Of a DNA stretch of 64,000 bases, positions 8,302-21,699 are shown in pieces; position 1 is the stretch's first letter, and each line of letters begins with the position of its first letter. Below the pieces are notes generated by a model. That model ran no database searches, was not told the DNA's origin, and saw only the letters and a list, made by a program, of their open reading frames with translations. Both the position numbers and the translations under genes were made by a program. The DNA lies in assembly GCF_027744825.2 (NCBI RefSeq), contig NC_071339.1:27513501-27577500 (forward strand), given 5' to 3'. The DNA comes from Synchiropus splendidus (Eukaryota > Chordata > Actinopteri > Syngnathiformes > Callionymidae).

Positions 8302-11300
8302 TTTGAAGCTTCCCTGCAAAGTTATGGCACAATGCAGAAAACGCGTTTTCAGCCTGAGATAAGGTTGATTCCGGAACGCCAAACATAAAATTGTTGATAA
8401 CTTTGGAAAAACACTTCAAACAGCTTACATTTGATGTGCGACTACTAGAAAGACCGTATCTGCTATGGTGGGATGTTTAAATGTCATGTTCTGAAGCTTC
8501 CCTGCAAAGTTATGGCACGATGCAGAAAACGAGTTTTCAGCATCACATAAGGTCGATTCCGGAACGCCAAACATAAAAATGTTGTTAACTTTGGAAAAAA
8601 ACTTCAGACAGCTTAGATTTGATGTGCAACTACTAGAAAGACCCTTTCTGCTATAGTGGGAGGTGAAAATTTCTTGTTCTGAAGCTTCCCGGCAAAGTTA
8701 TGGCATAATGCAGAAAACGCGTTTTCAGCCTCACATAAGGTCGATTCCGGAACGCCAAACATAAAAATGTTGATAACTTCGAAAAAACACTTCAGACAGC
8801 TTAGATTTGATGTGCAACTACTAGAAAGACCCTTTCTGCTATAGTGGGAGGTGAAAATTTCATGTTCTGAAGCTTTCCTGCAAAGTTATGGCACAATGCG
8901 TAAAATGCGTTTTCAGCCTGAGATAAGGTGGGTTCCGGAACGCCAAACATAAAAATGTTGATAACTTTGGAAAAACACTTCAGACAGCTTAGATTTGATG
9001 TGCAACGACTAGAAAGACCCTTTCTGCTATAGTGGGAAATGAACATTTCATGATCTGAAGGTTCCCTGCAAAGTTAAGGCACAATGCGTAAAACGCATTT
9101 TCAGCCTGAGAAAAGGTGGGTTCCGGAACGCCAAACATAAAAATGTTGATAACTTTGGAAAAACACTTCAGACAGCTTAGATTTGATGTGCAACTACTAG
9201 AGAGACCCTTTCTGCTATAGTGGGAGGTGAACATTTCATGTTCTGAAGCTTCCCTGCAAAGTTATGGCACAATGCAGAAAACGCGTTTTCAGCCAGAGAT
9301 ATGGTTGATTCCGGAACGCCAAACATAAAAATGTTGATAACTTTGGAAAAACACTTCAAACAGCTTACATTTGATGTGCAACTACTAGAAAGACCCTATC
9401 TGCTATAGTGGGATGTTTAAATGTCATGTTCTGAAGCTTCCCTGCAAAGTTATGGCACAATGCAGAAAACGCGATTTCAGCATGAGACAAGGTCAATTCC
9501 GGAACGCCAAACATAAAAATATGATAACTTTGGAAAAACACTTCAGACAGCTTAGATTTGATGTGCAACTACTAGAAAGACCCTTTCTGCTATAGTGGCA
9601 GGTTAAAATTTCAAGTTCTGAAGCTTCCCTCCAAAGTTATGGCACAATGCAGAAAACGCTTTTACAGCCTGAGATAAGGTGGGTTCCGGAACGCCAAACA
9701 TAAAAATGTTGATAACTTTGGAAAAACACTTCAAACAGCTTAGATTTGATGTGAAACTATTAGAAAAACCCTTTTTGCTATAGTGGGAGGTGAAAATTTC
9801 ATGTTCTGAGGCTTCCCTGCAAAGTTATGGCACAATGCAGAAAACGCGTTTTCAGCCTGAGATAAGGTCGATTCCGAAACGCCAAACATAAAAATGTTGA
9901 TAACTTTGGAAAAACACTTCAGACAGCTTAGATTTGATGTGCAACTACTTGAGAGACCCTTTCTGCTATAGTGGGAGGTGAACATTTCATGTTCTAAAGC
10001 TTCCCTGCAAAGTTATCGCACAATGCAGAAAACGCGTTTTCAGCCTGAGATAAGGTCGATTCCGAAACGCCAAACATAAAAATGTTGAGAACTTTGGAAA
10101 AACACTTCAGACAGCTTAGATTTGATGTGCAACTACTCGAAAAAGCCTTTCTGCTATAGTGGGAGTTGAAAATTTCATGTTCTGAAGCTTCCCTGCAAAG
10201 TTATGGCACATCGCAGAAAACGTGTTTTCAGCCTGAGATAAGGTCGATTCCGGAACGCCAAACATAAAAATGTTGATAACTTTGGAAAAACACTTCAAAC
10301 AGCTTAGATTTGATGTGCAACTACTAGAAAGACCCTTTCTGCTATAGTGGGATGTTTAAATGTCATGTTCTGAAGCTTCCCTGCAAAGTTATGGCACAAT
10401 GCAGAAAACGGGTTTTCAGCATGAGACAAGGTCAATTCCGGAACGCCAAACATAAAAATATGATAACTTTGAAAAAACACTTCAGACAGCTTAGATTTGA
10501 TGTGCAACTACTAGAAAGACCCTTTCGTCTATAGTGGGAGGTGAAAATTTCATGTTCTGAAGTTTCCATGCAAAGTTATGGGACAATGCAGAAAACGCGT
10601 TTTCAGCCAGAGATAAGGTCGATTCTGGAATGCCAAACATAAAAATGTTGATAACTTTGGAAAAACACTTCAGACAGGTTAGATTTGACGTGCAACTACT
10701 AGAAGGACCCTTTCTGCTGTAGCGGGAGTTGAAAATTTCATGTTCTGAAGCTTCCCTGCAAAGTTATGGCACAATGCAGAAAATGTGTTTTCAGCCTGAG
10801 ATAAGGTCGATTAAGGAAGCCAAATAAAAAAATGTTGAAAACTATCGAAAAACACTTCAGACAGCTTAGATTTGATGTGCAAGTAGGAGAAAAACCCTTT
10901 CTGCTTTAGTGGGAATTGAAAATTTCATGTTCTGAAGCTTTCCTGCAAAGTTATGGCACAATCCGTAAAAAGCGTTTTCAGCCTGACATAAGGTGGGTTC
11001 CGGAACGCCAAACATAAAAATGTTGATAACTTTGGAAAAACACTTTCGACAGCTTAGATTTGATGTGCAACTACTAGAAAGACCCTTTCTGCTATAGTGC
11101 GAGGTTAAAATTTCATGTTCTGAAGTTTCCCTGCAAAGTTATGGCAAATTGCGTAAAACGCGTTTTCAGCCTGAGATAAGGTTGTTTCTGGAACGCCAAA
11201 CATAAAAATGGTGTTAACTTTGGAAAAACACTTCAGATGGCTTAGATTTGATGTGCAACTACTCGAAAGACCCTTTCTGCTATAGTGGGAGGTGAAAATG

Positions 11301-14300
11301 TAATGTTCTGAAGCTTCCCTGCAAAGTCATGGCACAATGTAGAAAACGCGTTTTCAGCCTGAGATAAGGTGGGTTCCATAACGCCAAACATAAAAATGTT
11401 GATAATTTTGGAAAAACACTTCAGACAGCTGAGATTTGATGTGCAACTACTAGAAAGACCCTTTCTGCTATAGTGGGAGGTAAAAATTTCATGTTCTGAA
11501 GCTTTCCTGCAAAGTTATGGCAAATTGCGTAAAACGCGTTTTCAGCCTGAGATAAGGATGTTTCTGGAACGCCAAACATAAAAATGGTGTTAACTTTGGA
11601 AAAACACTTCAAACAGCTTAGATTTGATGTGCAACTACTAGAAAGACCATTTCTGCAATAGTTAGAGGTGAAAATTTCATGTTCTGAAGTTTCCCTGCAA
11701 AGTTATGGAACAATGCAGAAAACACGTTTTCAGTCTGAGATAAGGTGGGTTCCAGAACGCCAAACATAAAAATGTTGATAACTTTGGAAAAACACTTCAG
11801 ACAGCTTAGATTTGATGTGCAATTACTAGAAAGACCCTTTCTGCTATAGTGGGAGGTGAAAATTTCATGTTCTGAAGCTTCCCTGCAAAGTTATGGCACA
11901 ATGCAGAAAACGCGTTTTCAGCCTGAGATAAGGTGGGTTCCAGAACGCCAAACATAAAAATGTTGATAACTTTGGAAAAACACTTCAGACAGCTTAGATT
12001 TGATGTGCAACTACTAGAAAGACTCTATCTGCTACAGTGGGAGGTGAAAATGTCATGTTTTGAAGTTTCCCTGCAAAGTTATGCCACAATGCAGGAAACG
12101 CGTTTTCAGCCTGAGATAAGGTCGATTCCAGAACGCCAAACATAAAAATATTGATAACTTTGGAAAAACACTATCGACAGCTTAGATTTGATGTGCAACT
12201 ACTAAAAAGACCCTTTCTGCTATAGTGGGAGGTAAAAAATTTCATTTTCTGAAGCTTTCCTGCAAAGTTATGGCAAATTGCGTAAAACGCGTTTTCAGCC
12301 TGAGATAAGGTTGTTTCTGGAACGCCAAACATAAAAATGGTTTTAACTTTGGAAAAACACTTCAGACAGCTTAGATTTGATGTGCAACTACTAGAAATAC
12401 CCTTTCTGCTATAGTGGGATGTTAAAATTTAATATTCTGAAGCTTCCCTGCAAAGTTATGGCTAAAAATGTAAAACGCGTTTTCAGGCTGATATAAGGTG
12501 GGTTCCGGAACGCCATACATAAAAATGTTGACAACTTTGGAAAAACACTTTCGACAGCTTAGATTTGATGTCCAACTACTGGAAAGACCCTTTCTGCTTT
12601 CGTGGGAGGTTAAAATTTTATGTTCTGAAGCTTCCCTGCAAAGTTATGGCACAGTGCGTAAAACGCGTTTTCAGCCTGAGATAAGATTGATTTCAGAACG
12701 CCAAACATAAAAATGTTGATAACTTTGGAAAAACACTTCTGACTGCTTAGATTTGATGTGAAACTACTAAAAAGACCCTTTCTGCTATAGTGGGAGGTAA
12801 AAAATTTCATGTTCTGAAGCTTTCCTGCAAAGTTATGGCAAATTGCGTAAAACGCGTTTTCAGCCTGAGATAAGGTTGTTTCTGGAACGCCAAACATAAA
12901 AATGGTTTTAACTTTGGAAAAACAATTCAGAGAGCTTAGATTTGATGTGCAACTACTAGAAAGACCCTTTCTGCTACAGTGGGAGGTGAAAATTTCATGT
13001 TCTGAAGCATCCCTGCAAAGTTATGCCACAATGCAGGAAACGCGTTTTCAGCATGAGATAAGGTCGATTCCGGAACGCCAAACATAAAAATATTGATAAC
13101 TTTGGAAAAACACTTCAGACAACTTAGATTTGATGTGCAACTATTAGAAATGCCCTTTCTGATATAGTGGGAGGAGAAAAATCTATGTTCTGAAGTCTCC
13201 TTGCAAAGTTATGGCACAACGCCGAAAATGCGTTTTCAGCCTGAGATAGGGTGGGTTCCAGAACGCTAAACATAAAAATGTTGATAACTTTGGAAAAACA
13301 CTTCAGACAGCTTAGATTTGATGTGCAACCACGAGAAAGACCCTTTCTGCTATAGTGGGAGGTGAAAATTTCATGTTCTGAAGCTTCCCTGCAAAGTTAT
13401 GGCACAATGTAGAAAACACGTTTTCAGCCTGAGATAAGGTGGGTTCCAGAACGCCAAACATAAAAATGTTGATAACTTTGGAAAAACACTTCAGACAGCT
13501 TAGATTTGATGTGCAACTACTAAAAAGACCCTTTCTGCTATAGTGGGAGGAGAAAATTTCATGTTCTGAAGTCTCCCTGCAAAGTTATGGCAAATTGCGT
13601 AAAACGCGTTTTCAGCCTGAGATAAGGTTGTTTCTGGAACGCCAAACATAAAAATGGTGTTAACTTTGGAAAAACACTTCAAACAGCTTAGATTTGATGT
13701 GCAACTACTAGAAAGACCCTTTCTGCTATAGTGGGAGGTGAAAATTTCATGTTCTGAAGCTTCCCTGCAAAGTTATGGCACAATGCAGAAAATGCGTTTT
13801 CAGCCTGAGATATGGTGGATTCCAGAACGCCAAACATAAAAATATTGATAACTTTGGAAAAACACTTCAGACAGCTTAGATTTGATGTGAAACTACTAGA
13901 AAGACCCTTTCTGCTATAGTCGGAGTTGAAAATTTCATGTTCTGAAGCTTTCCTGCAAAGTTATGGCACAATGCGTGAAACGCGTTTTCAGCCTGAGATA
14001 AGGTTGATTCCGGAACGCCAAACATAAGAATGTTGATAACTTTGGAAAAACACTTCAGACAGCTTAGATTTGATGTGCATCTACTAGAAAGACCCTTTCT
14101 GCTATAGTGGGATGTGTAAATGTCATGTTCTGAAGCTTCCCTGCAAAGTTATGGCAAAATATGTAAAACGCGTTTTCAGGCTGAGATAAGGTGGGTTCCG
14201 GAACGCCAAACATAAAAATGTTGATAACTTTGGAAAAACACATTCGACAGCTAAGATTTGATGTGCAACTACTAGAAATACCCTTTCTGCAATAGTGGGA

Positions 14301-17004
14301 AGAGAACATTTCATGTTCTGAAGTCTCCCTGCAAAGTTACGGTACAATGCAGAAAACGCGTTTTCAGCCTGAGATAAGGTGCGTTCCAGAACGCCAAACA
14401 TAAGAATGTTGATAACTTTGGAAAAACACTTCAGACAACTTAGATTTGATGCGCAACTACTAGAAATACCCTTTCTGCTATAGTGGGAGGAGAAAATTTC
14501 ATGTTCTGAAGTCTCCCTGCAAAGTTATGGCACAATGCAGAAAATGCGTTTTCAGCCTGAGATAGGTTGGGTTCCAGAACGCCAAACATAAAAATGTTGA
14601 TAACTTTGGAAAAACACTTCAGACAGCTTAGATTGTATGTGCAACTACTAAAAAGACCCTTTCTGCTATAGTGGGAGGTAAAAAATTTCATGTTCTGAAG
14701 CTTTCCTGCAAAGTTATGGCAAATTGCGTAAAACGCGTTTTCAGCCTGAGATGAGGTTGTTTCTGGAACGCCAAACATAAAAATGGTTTTAACTTTGGAA
14801 AAACACTTCAAACAGCTTAGATTTGATGTGCAACTACTAGAAAGACCCTGTCTGCTACAGTGGGAGGTGAAAATTTCATGTTCTGAAGCTTCCCTGCAAT
14901 GTTATGCCACAATGCAGGAAACGCGTTTTCAGCCTGAGATAAGGTCGATTCCGGAACGCCAAACATAAAAATATTGATAACTTTGGAAAAACACTTCAGA
15001 CTGCTTAGATTTGATGTGCAACTACTAGAAAGACCCTGTCTGCTATAGTGGGAGGCGAACATTTCATGTTCTGAAGCTTCCCTGCAAAGTTATGCCACAA
15101 TGCAGGAAACGCGTTTTCAGCCTGAGATAAGGTCGATTCCGGAACGCCAAACATAAAAATATTGATAACTTTGGAAAAACACTTCTGACTGCTTAGATTT
15201 GATGTGAAACTACTAGAAAGACCCTTTCTGCTATAGTGGGAGTTGAAAATTTCATGTTCTGAAGCTTTCCTGCAAAGTTATGGCACAAGGCGTAAAACGC
15301 GTTTTCAGCCTGAGATAAGGTGGGTTCCAGAAAGCCAAACATAAAAATGTTGATAACTTTGGAAAAACACTTCAGACAGCTTAGATTTGATGTGCAACTA
15401 CTAGAAAGACCCTATCTGCTATAGTGGGAGGCGAACATTTCATGTTCTGAAGCTTCCCTGAAAAGTTATGGCACAATGCAGAAAACGCGTTTTCAGCCTG
15501 AGATTAGGTGGGTTCCAGAACGCCAAACATTAAAATGTTGATAACTTTGGAAAAACACTTCAGACAGCTTAGATTTGATGTGCAACTACTAGAAAGACCC
15601 TTTCTGCTACAGTGGGAGGTGAAAATTTCATGTTCTGAAGCTTCCCTGCAAAGTTATGCCACAATGCAGGAAACTCGTTTTCAGCCTGAGATAAGGTCGA
15701 TTCCGGAACGCCAAACATAAAAATATTGATAACTTTGGAAAAACACTTCAGACTGCTTAAATTTGATGTGAAACTACTAGAAAAACCCTTTCTGCAAAAG
15801 TGGGATGTTAAAATGTCATCTTCTGAAGCTTCCCTGCATAGTTATGGCAAAATATGTAAGACGCGTTTTCAGGCTGAGATAAGGTGGGTTCCGGAACGCC
15901 AAACATAAAAATGTTGATAACTTTGGAAAAACACTTCAGACAGCTTAGATTTGATGTGCAACTACTAGAAAGACACTTCTGCTATAGTGGGAGGTGAAAA
16001 TTTCATGTTCTGAAGCTTTCCTGCAAAGTTAAGGCAAATTGCGTAAGACGCGTTTTCAGCCTGAGATGAGGTTGTTTGTGGAACGCCGAACATAAAAATG
16101 GTGTTAACTTTGGAAAAACACTTCAAACAGCTTAGATTTGATGTGCAACTACTAGAAAGACCCTTTCTGCTATAGTGGGAGGTGAAAATATCATGTTCTG
16201 AAGCTTCCCTGCAAAGTTATGGCACAATGCAGAAAACGCGTTTTCAGCCTGAGATAAGGTGGATTCCAGAACGCCAAACATAAAATTGTTGATAACTTTG
16301 GAAAAACACTTCAGACAGCTTAGATTTGATGTGCAACTACTAGAAAGACCCTATCTGCTATAGGAGGAGGCGGACATTTCATGTTCTGAAGCTTCCCTGC
16401 AAAGTTATGGCACAATGCAGAAAACGCGTTTTCAGCCTGAGATAAGGTGGATTCCAGAACGCCAAACATAAAATTGTTGATAACTTTGGAAAAACACTTC
16501 AGACAGCTTTGATTTGATGTGCAACTACTAGAAAGACCCTTTCTGCTATAGTGGGATGTTAAACTTTCATGTTCTGAAGCTTCCCTGCAAAGTTATGGCA
16601 AAATATGTAAAACGCGTTTTCAGGCTGAGATGAGGTGTGTTCCGGAACGCCAAACATAAAAATGTTGATAACTTTGGAAAAACACTTCAGACAGCTTAGA
16701 TTTGATGTGCAACTACTAGAAAGACCCTTTCTGCTATAGTGTGAGGTTAAAATTTCATGTTCGGAAGCTTTCATGCAAAGTTATGGTACAATGCAGATAA
16801 CGATTTTTCATCCTGAGATAAGGTCGATTCCGGAACGCCAAACATAAAAATGTTGATAACTTTCGAAAAACACTTCAGACAGCTTAGATTTGATGTGCAA
16901 CTGCTACAAACACCCTTTTTGTTGTAGTGGGAGGTGAAAATTTCATGTTCTGAAGCTTTCATGCAAAGTTATGGTACAATGCGTAAAACGCGTTTTCAGC
17001 CTGA

Positions 17005-17025
17005 GATAAGGTCGATAAGCTCAGA
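17005..17025. repeat. Truncated monomer, 42-bp internal deletion
   Basis: AAGGTCGAT is joined by AAGCT to CAGACAGCTT, so the end of one monomer and the start of the next (CCGGAACGCC through AAAACACTT) are missing. The same rearranged junction recurs at 19721-19740 with one base difference (AAGGTCAAT), so the two are copies of one event. Confidence 0.85.
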
Positions 17026-18227
17026 CAGCTTAGATTTGATGTGCAACTACTAAAAAGACCCTTTCTGCTATAGTGGGAGGTGCAAATTTCATGTTCGGAA
17101 GCATCCATGCAAAGTTATGGCACAATGCAGAAAACGCGTTTTCAGCCTGAGATAAGGTTGATTCCGGAACACCAAACATAAAAATGTTGATAACTTTGGA
17201 AAAACACTTCAGACAGCTTAAATTTGATGTGCAACTACTAGAAAGACCCTTTCTGCTATGGTGCGAGGTTAAAATTTCATTTTCTGAAGCTTTCCTGCAA
17301 AGTTATGGCAAATTGCGTAAAACGCATTTTCAGCCTGAGATGAGGTTGATTCCGGAACGCCAAACATAAGAATGTTGATAACTTTGGAAAAACACTTCAG
17401 ACAGCTTAGATTTGATGTGCAATTACGAGAAAGTCCCCTTCTGCTGTAGTGGAATGTGAAAATTTAATGTTCTGAAGATTCCCTGCAAAGTTATGGCACA
17501 ATGCAGAAAACACGTTTTCAGCCTGAGATAAGGTCGATTCCGGAACGCCAAACATAAAAATGTTGATAACTTTGGAAAAACACTTCAGACAGCTTCGATT
17601 TGATGTGCAACTACTAGAAAGGCCCTTTCTGCTATTGTGGGAGGTGAAAATTTCACGTTCTTAAGCTTCCCTCCAAAGTTATGGCACAATGCAGAAAACG
17701 GCTTTTCAGCCTGAGATAAGGTCGATTCCGGAACGGCAATATAATAATGTTGATAACGTTGGAAAAACACTTCAGACTGCTTAGATTTGATGTGCAACTA
17801 ATAGAAAGACCCTTTCTGCTATAGTGGGAGGTGAAAATTTCATGTTCTGAGGCTTCACTGCAAAGTTATGGCACAATGCAGAAAACACGTTTTCAGCCTG
17901 AGATAAAGTGGGTTCCGGAACGCCAAACATAAAAATGTTGATAAGTTTGGAAAAACATTTCAGATAACTTAGATTTGATGTGCAACTACTAGAAAAACCC
18001 TTTCTGCTATAGTGGGTGGTAAAAATTCCATGTTCTGAAGCTTCCCAGCAAAGTTATGGCACAATGAGTAAAGTGCATTTTCAGCCTGAGATAAAGTCGA
18101 TTCCGGAACGCCAAACATAAAAATGTTGATAACTTTTGAAAAACACTTCAGACAGCTTAGATTAGATGTGCAACTACTAGAAAGACAATATTTGCTATAG
18201 TGGGATGTGAAAATTTCATGTTCTGAA

Positions 18228-18245
18228 GCTTCCCTGCAAATGCAG
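18228..18245. repeat. Monomer with 12-bp deletion
   Basis: CTGCAAATGCAG replaces the usual CTGCAAAGTTATGGCACAATGCAG. Landmark spacing confirms it: GATAA at 18128 and 18304 are 176 bp apart rather than 188. The breakpoints lie in GCAAA/GCACAA similarity, consistent with slippage or microhomology-mediated loss. Confidence 0.85.
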
Positions 18246-18999
18246 AAAACGCGGTTTTAGCCTGAGATTAGGTCTATTCCAGAACGGCAAATATAAAAAT
18301 GTTGATAACTTTGGAAAAACACTTCAGACAGCTTAGATATGATGTGCAACTACTAGAAAGACTCTTTCTGCTAACGTGGGAGGTGAAAATTTCATGTTCT
18401 GAAGCTTCCCTGCAAAGTTATGGCAGAATGGAGAAAACGCAAGCGTTTTCAGCCTGAAATAAGGTGGGTTCCAGAACGCCAAACATAAAATTGTTGATAA
18501 CTTTGGAAAAACACTTCAGACAGCTTAGATTTGATGTGCAAGTACTAGAAAGACCCTTTCTGCTATAGTGTGAGGTTAAAATTTCATGTTCGGAAGCTTT
18601 CATGCAAAGTTATGGTACAATGCGTGAAACGATTTTTCATCCTGAGATAAGGTCGATTCCGGAACCCTAAACATAAAAATGTTGATATCTTTTGAAAAAC
18701 ACTTCAGACAGCTTAGATTTGTTGCGCAACTACTAAAAAGACCCTTTCTGCTATAGTGGGAGGTTAAAATTTCATGTTCGGAAGCTTTCATGCAAAGTTA
18801 TGGTACAATGCGTAAAACGCGTTTTCAGCCTGAGATAAGGTCGATTCCGGAACGCCAAACATAAAAATGTTGATAACTTTCGAAAAACAGTTCAGACAGC
18901 TTAGATTTGATGTGCAACTATTAGAAAGACCCTTTCTGCTATAGTGGGAGGTCAAAATTTCATGTTCTGAAGCTTTCCTGCAAAGTTATGGAACAATGC

Positions 19000-19020
19000 T
19001 GAAAACGATTTTTGGAAAAA
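19000..19020. repeat. Monomer with 55-bp deletion
   Basis: GAAAACGATTTTTGGAAAAAC joins the palindrome region of one monomer directly to the start of the next. GATAA at 18872 and 19193 are 321 bp apart instead of 376, a loss of 55 bp that removes one copy of the landmark. The T-run at the joint could be the microhomology used. Confidence 0.85.
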
Positions 19021-19719
19021 CACTTCAGACAGCTTAGATTTGTTGTGCAAGTACTAAAAAGACCCTTTCTGCTATAGTGGGAGGTGAACATTTCATGTTC
19101 TGAGGCTTCCCTGCAAAGTTATGGCACGATGCAGAAAACGTGTTTTCAGCCTGAGATAAGGTTGGTTCCGGAACGCCAAACATAAAAATGTTGATAACTT
19201 TGGAAAAACACTTCAGACAGCTTAGATTTGATGTGCAACTACTAGAAAGACCCTTTCTGCTATAGTGTGAGGTTAAAATTTCATGTTCGGAAGCTTTCAT
19301 GCAAAGTTATGGTACAATGCAGATAACGATTTTTCATCCTGAGATAAGGTCGATTCCGGAACGCCAAACATAAAAATGTTGATAACTTTCGAAAAACACT
19401 TCAGACAGCTTAAATTTGATGTGCAACTACTAGAAAGACCCTTTCTGCTATAGTGGGAGGTAAACATTTCATGTTCTGAAGCTTCCCTGTAAAGTTATGG
19501 CACAATGCGTAAAACGCGTTTTGAGCCCGAGATAAGGTCGATTACGGAACGCCAAACATAAAAATGTTGATAACTTTCGAAAAACTCTTCAGACAGCTTA
19601 GATTTGATGTGCAACTGCTACAAACACCCTTTTTGTTGTAGTGGGAGGTGAAAATTTCATGTTCTGAAGCTTTCATGCAAAGTTATGGTACAATGCGTAA
19701 AACGCGTTTTCAGCCTGAG

Positions 19720-19740
19720 ATAAGGTCAATAAGCTCAGAC
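19720..19740. repeat. Second copy of the 42-bp-deleted monomer
   Basis: AAGGTCAATAAGCTCAGACAG shows the same unusual junction as at 17011-17021. GATAA at 19569 and 19903 are 334 bp apart (376 minus 42). The downstream monomer (TACTAAAAAGACCC, GGTGCAAATTTC, CGGAAGCATCCATGC) also matches that after the first junction, so a multi-monomer block was copied 2,714 bp away. Confidence 0.85.
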
Positions 19741-20395
19741 AGCTTAGATTTGATGTGCAACTACTAAAAAGACCCTTTCTGCTATAGTGGGAGGTGCAAA
19801 TTTCATGTTCGGAAGCATCCATGCAAAGTTATGGCACAATGCAGAAAACGCGTTTTCAGCCTGAGATAAGGTTGATTCCGGAACACCAAACATAAAAATG
19901 TTGATAACTTTGGAAAAACACTTCAGACAGCTTAAATTTGATGTGCAACTACTAGAAAGACCCTTTCTGCTATAGTGGGAGGTAAACATTTCATGTTCTG
20001 AAGCTTCCCTGTAAAGTTATGGCACAATGCGTAAAACGCGTTTTGAGCCCGAGATAAGGTCGATTACGGAACGCCAAACATAAAAATGTTGATAACTTTC
20101 GAAAAACTCTTCAGACAGCTTAGATTTGATGTGCAACTGCTACAAACACCCTTTTTGTTGTAGTGGGAGGTGAAAATTTCATGTTCTGAAGCTTCTCTGC
20201 AAAGTTATGGCACAATGCAGAAAACACGTTTTCAGCCTGAGATGAGGTCGATTCCGGAACACCAAACATATAAATGTTGATAACTTTTGAAAAAAACTTC
20301 AGACAGCTTAGATTTTATGTGCAACTACTAGAAAGACCATTTCTGCTATAGTGGGAGGTCAAAATTTCATGTTCTGAAGCTTCCCTGCAGAGTTA

Positions 20396-20443
20396 TGGCA
20401 CAATGCGTAAAACGCGTTTTCAGCCTGAGATAAGGTCGATTCC
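20396..20443 (+). promoter_or_regulatory. Example of Pol III A-box/B-box-like pair in a monomer
   Basis: TGGCACAATG at 20396-20405 partly matches an A box (TRGCNNARYNGG), and GGTCGATTCC at 20434-20443 resembles a B box (GGTTCGANTCC) lacking one T. Start-to-start spacing is 38 bp, near the roughly 44 bp of tRNA genes. Sister monomers read GGTTGATTCC, lacking the C instead. The B box is imperfect in all copies I looked at, and a TTTT run lies between the two boxes, so activity is doubtful. Shared ancestry with a tRNA-derived element is possible but unproven. Confidence 0.2.
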
Positions 20444-21699
20444 GGAACGCCAAACATAAAAGTGTTGATAACTTTGGAAAAACACTTCAGACAGCTTAGA
20501 TTTGATGTGCAACTACTAGAAAGACCTTTTCTGCTATAGTTGGAGGTGAACATTTCATGTTCTGAAGATTCCCTGTAAAGTTATGGCACAATGCAGAAAA
20601 TGCATTTTGAGCCTGAGATAAGGTCGATTCCCGAACGCCAAACATAAAAATGTTGATCACTTTGGAAAAACAATTCAGACAGCTTAGATTTGATGCGCAA
20701 CTACTAAAAAGACCCTTTCTGCATCAGTGGGAGGTTAAAATTTCATGTTCGGAAGCTTTCATGCAAAGTTATGGCACAATGCAGACAACGCGTTTTCAGA
20801 CTGAGATAAGGTCGATTCCGGAACGCCAAACATAAAAATGTTGATAACTTTCGAAAAACAGTTCAGACAGCTTAGATTTGATGTGCAACTACTAGAAAGA
20901 CCTTTTCTGCTGTAGTGAAAGGTCAAAATTTCATTTTCTGACGCTTTCCTGCAAAGTTATGGGACAATGCAGAAAACGATTTTTCATCCTGAGATAAGGT
21001 CGATTCCGGAACGCCAAACATAAAAATGTTCATAACTTTCGAAAAACACTTCAGACAGCTTAGATTTGATGTACAACGACTAGAAAGACCCTTTCTGTTG
21101 TAGTGGGAGGTGAAAATTCCATGTTCTGAAGCTCCCCAGAAAAGTAAGGGCACAATGCAGAAAACGCGTTTTCAGCCAGAGATAAGGTGGGTTCCAGAAC
21201 GCCAAACATAAAAATGTTGATAACTTTGGAAAAACACTTCAGACAGCTTAGATTTGATGTGCAACTACTAGAAAGACCCTTTCTGCTATAGTGGGAGGTG
21301 AAAATTTCATTTTCTGAAGCTTCCCAGCAAAGTTTTGGCACAATGCGTAAAACGCGTTTTCAGCCTGAGATAAGGTCGATTCCGGAACGCCATACATAAA
21401 AATGTTGTTAACTTTGGAAAAACGCATCAGACAGCTAAAATTTGATGTGCAACTACGAGAAAGACCCTTTCTGCGATAGTGGGACGTGAAAATTTCATAT
21501 TCGGAAGCATCCATGCAAAGTTAAGGCACAATGCAGAAAACGCGTTTTCAGCCAGAGATAAGGTCGATTCCGGAACGCCAAACATAAAAATGTTGATAAC
21601 TTTCGAAAAACACTTCAGACAGCTTAGATTTGATGTACAACGACTAGAAAGACCCTTTCGGTTATAGTGGGAGGTGAAAATTCCATGTTCTGAAGCTCC

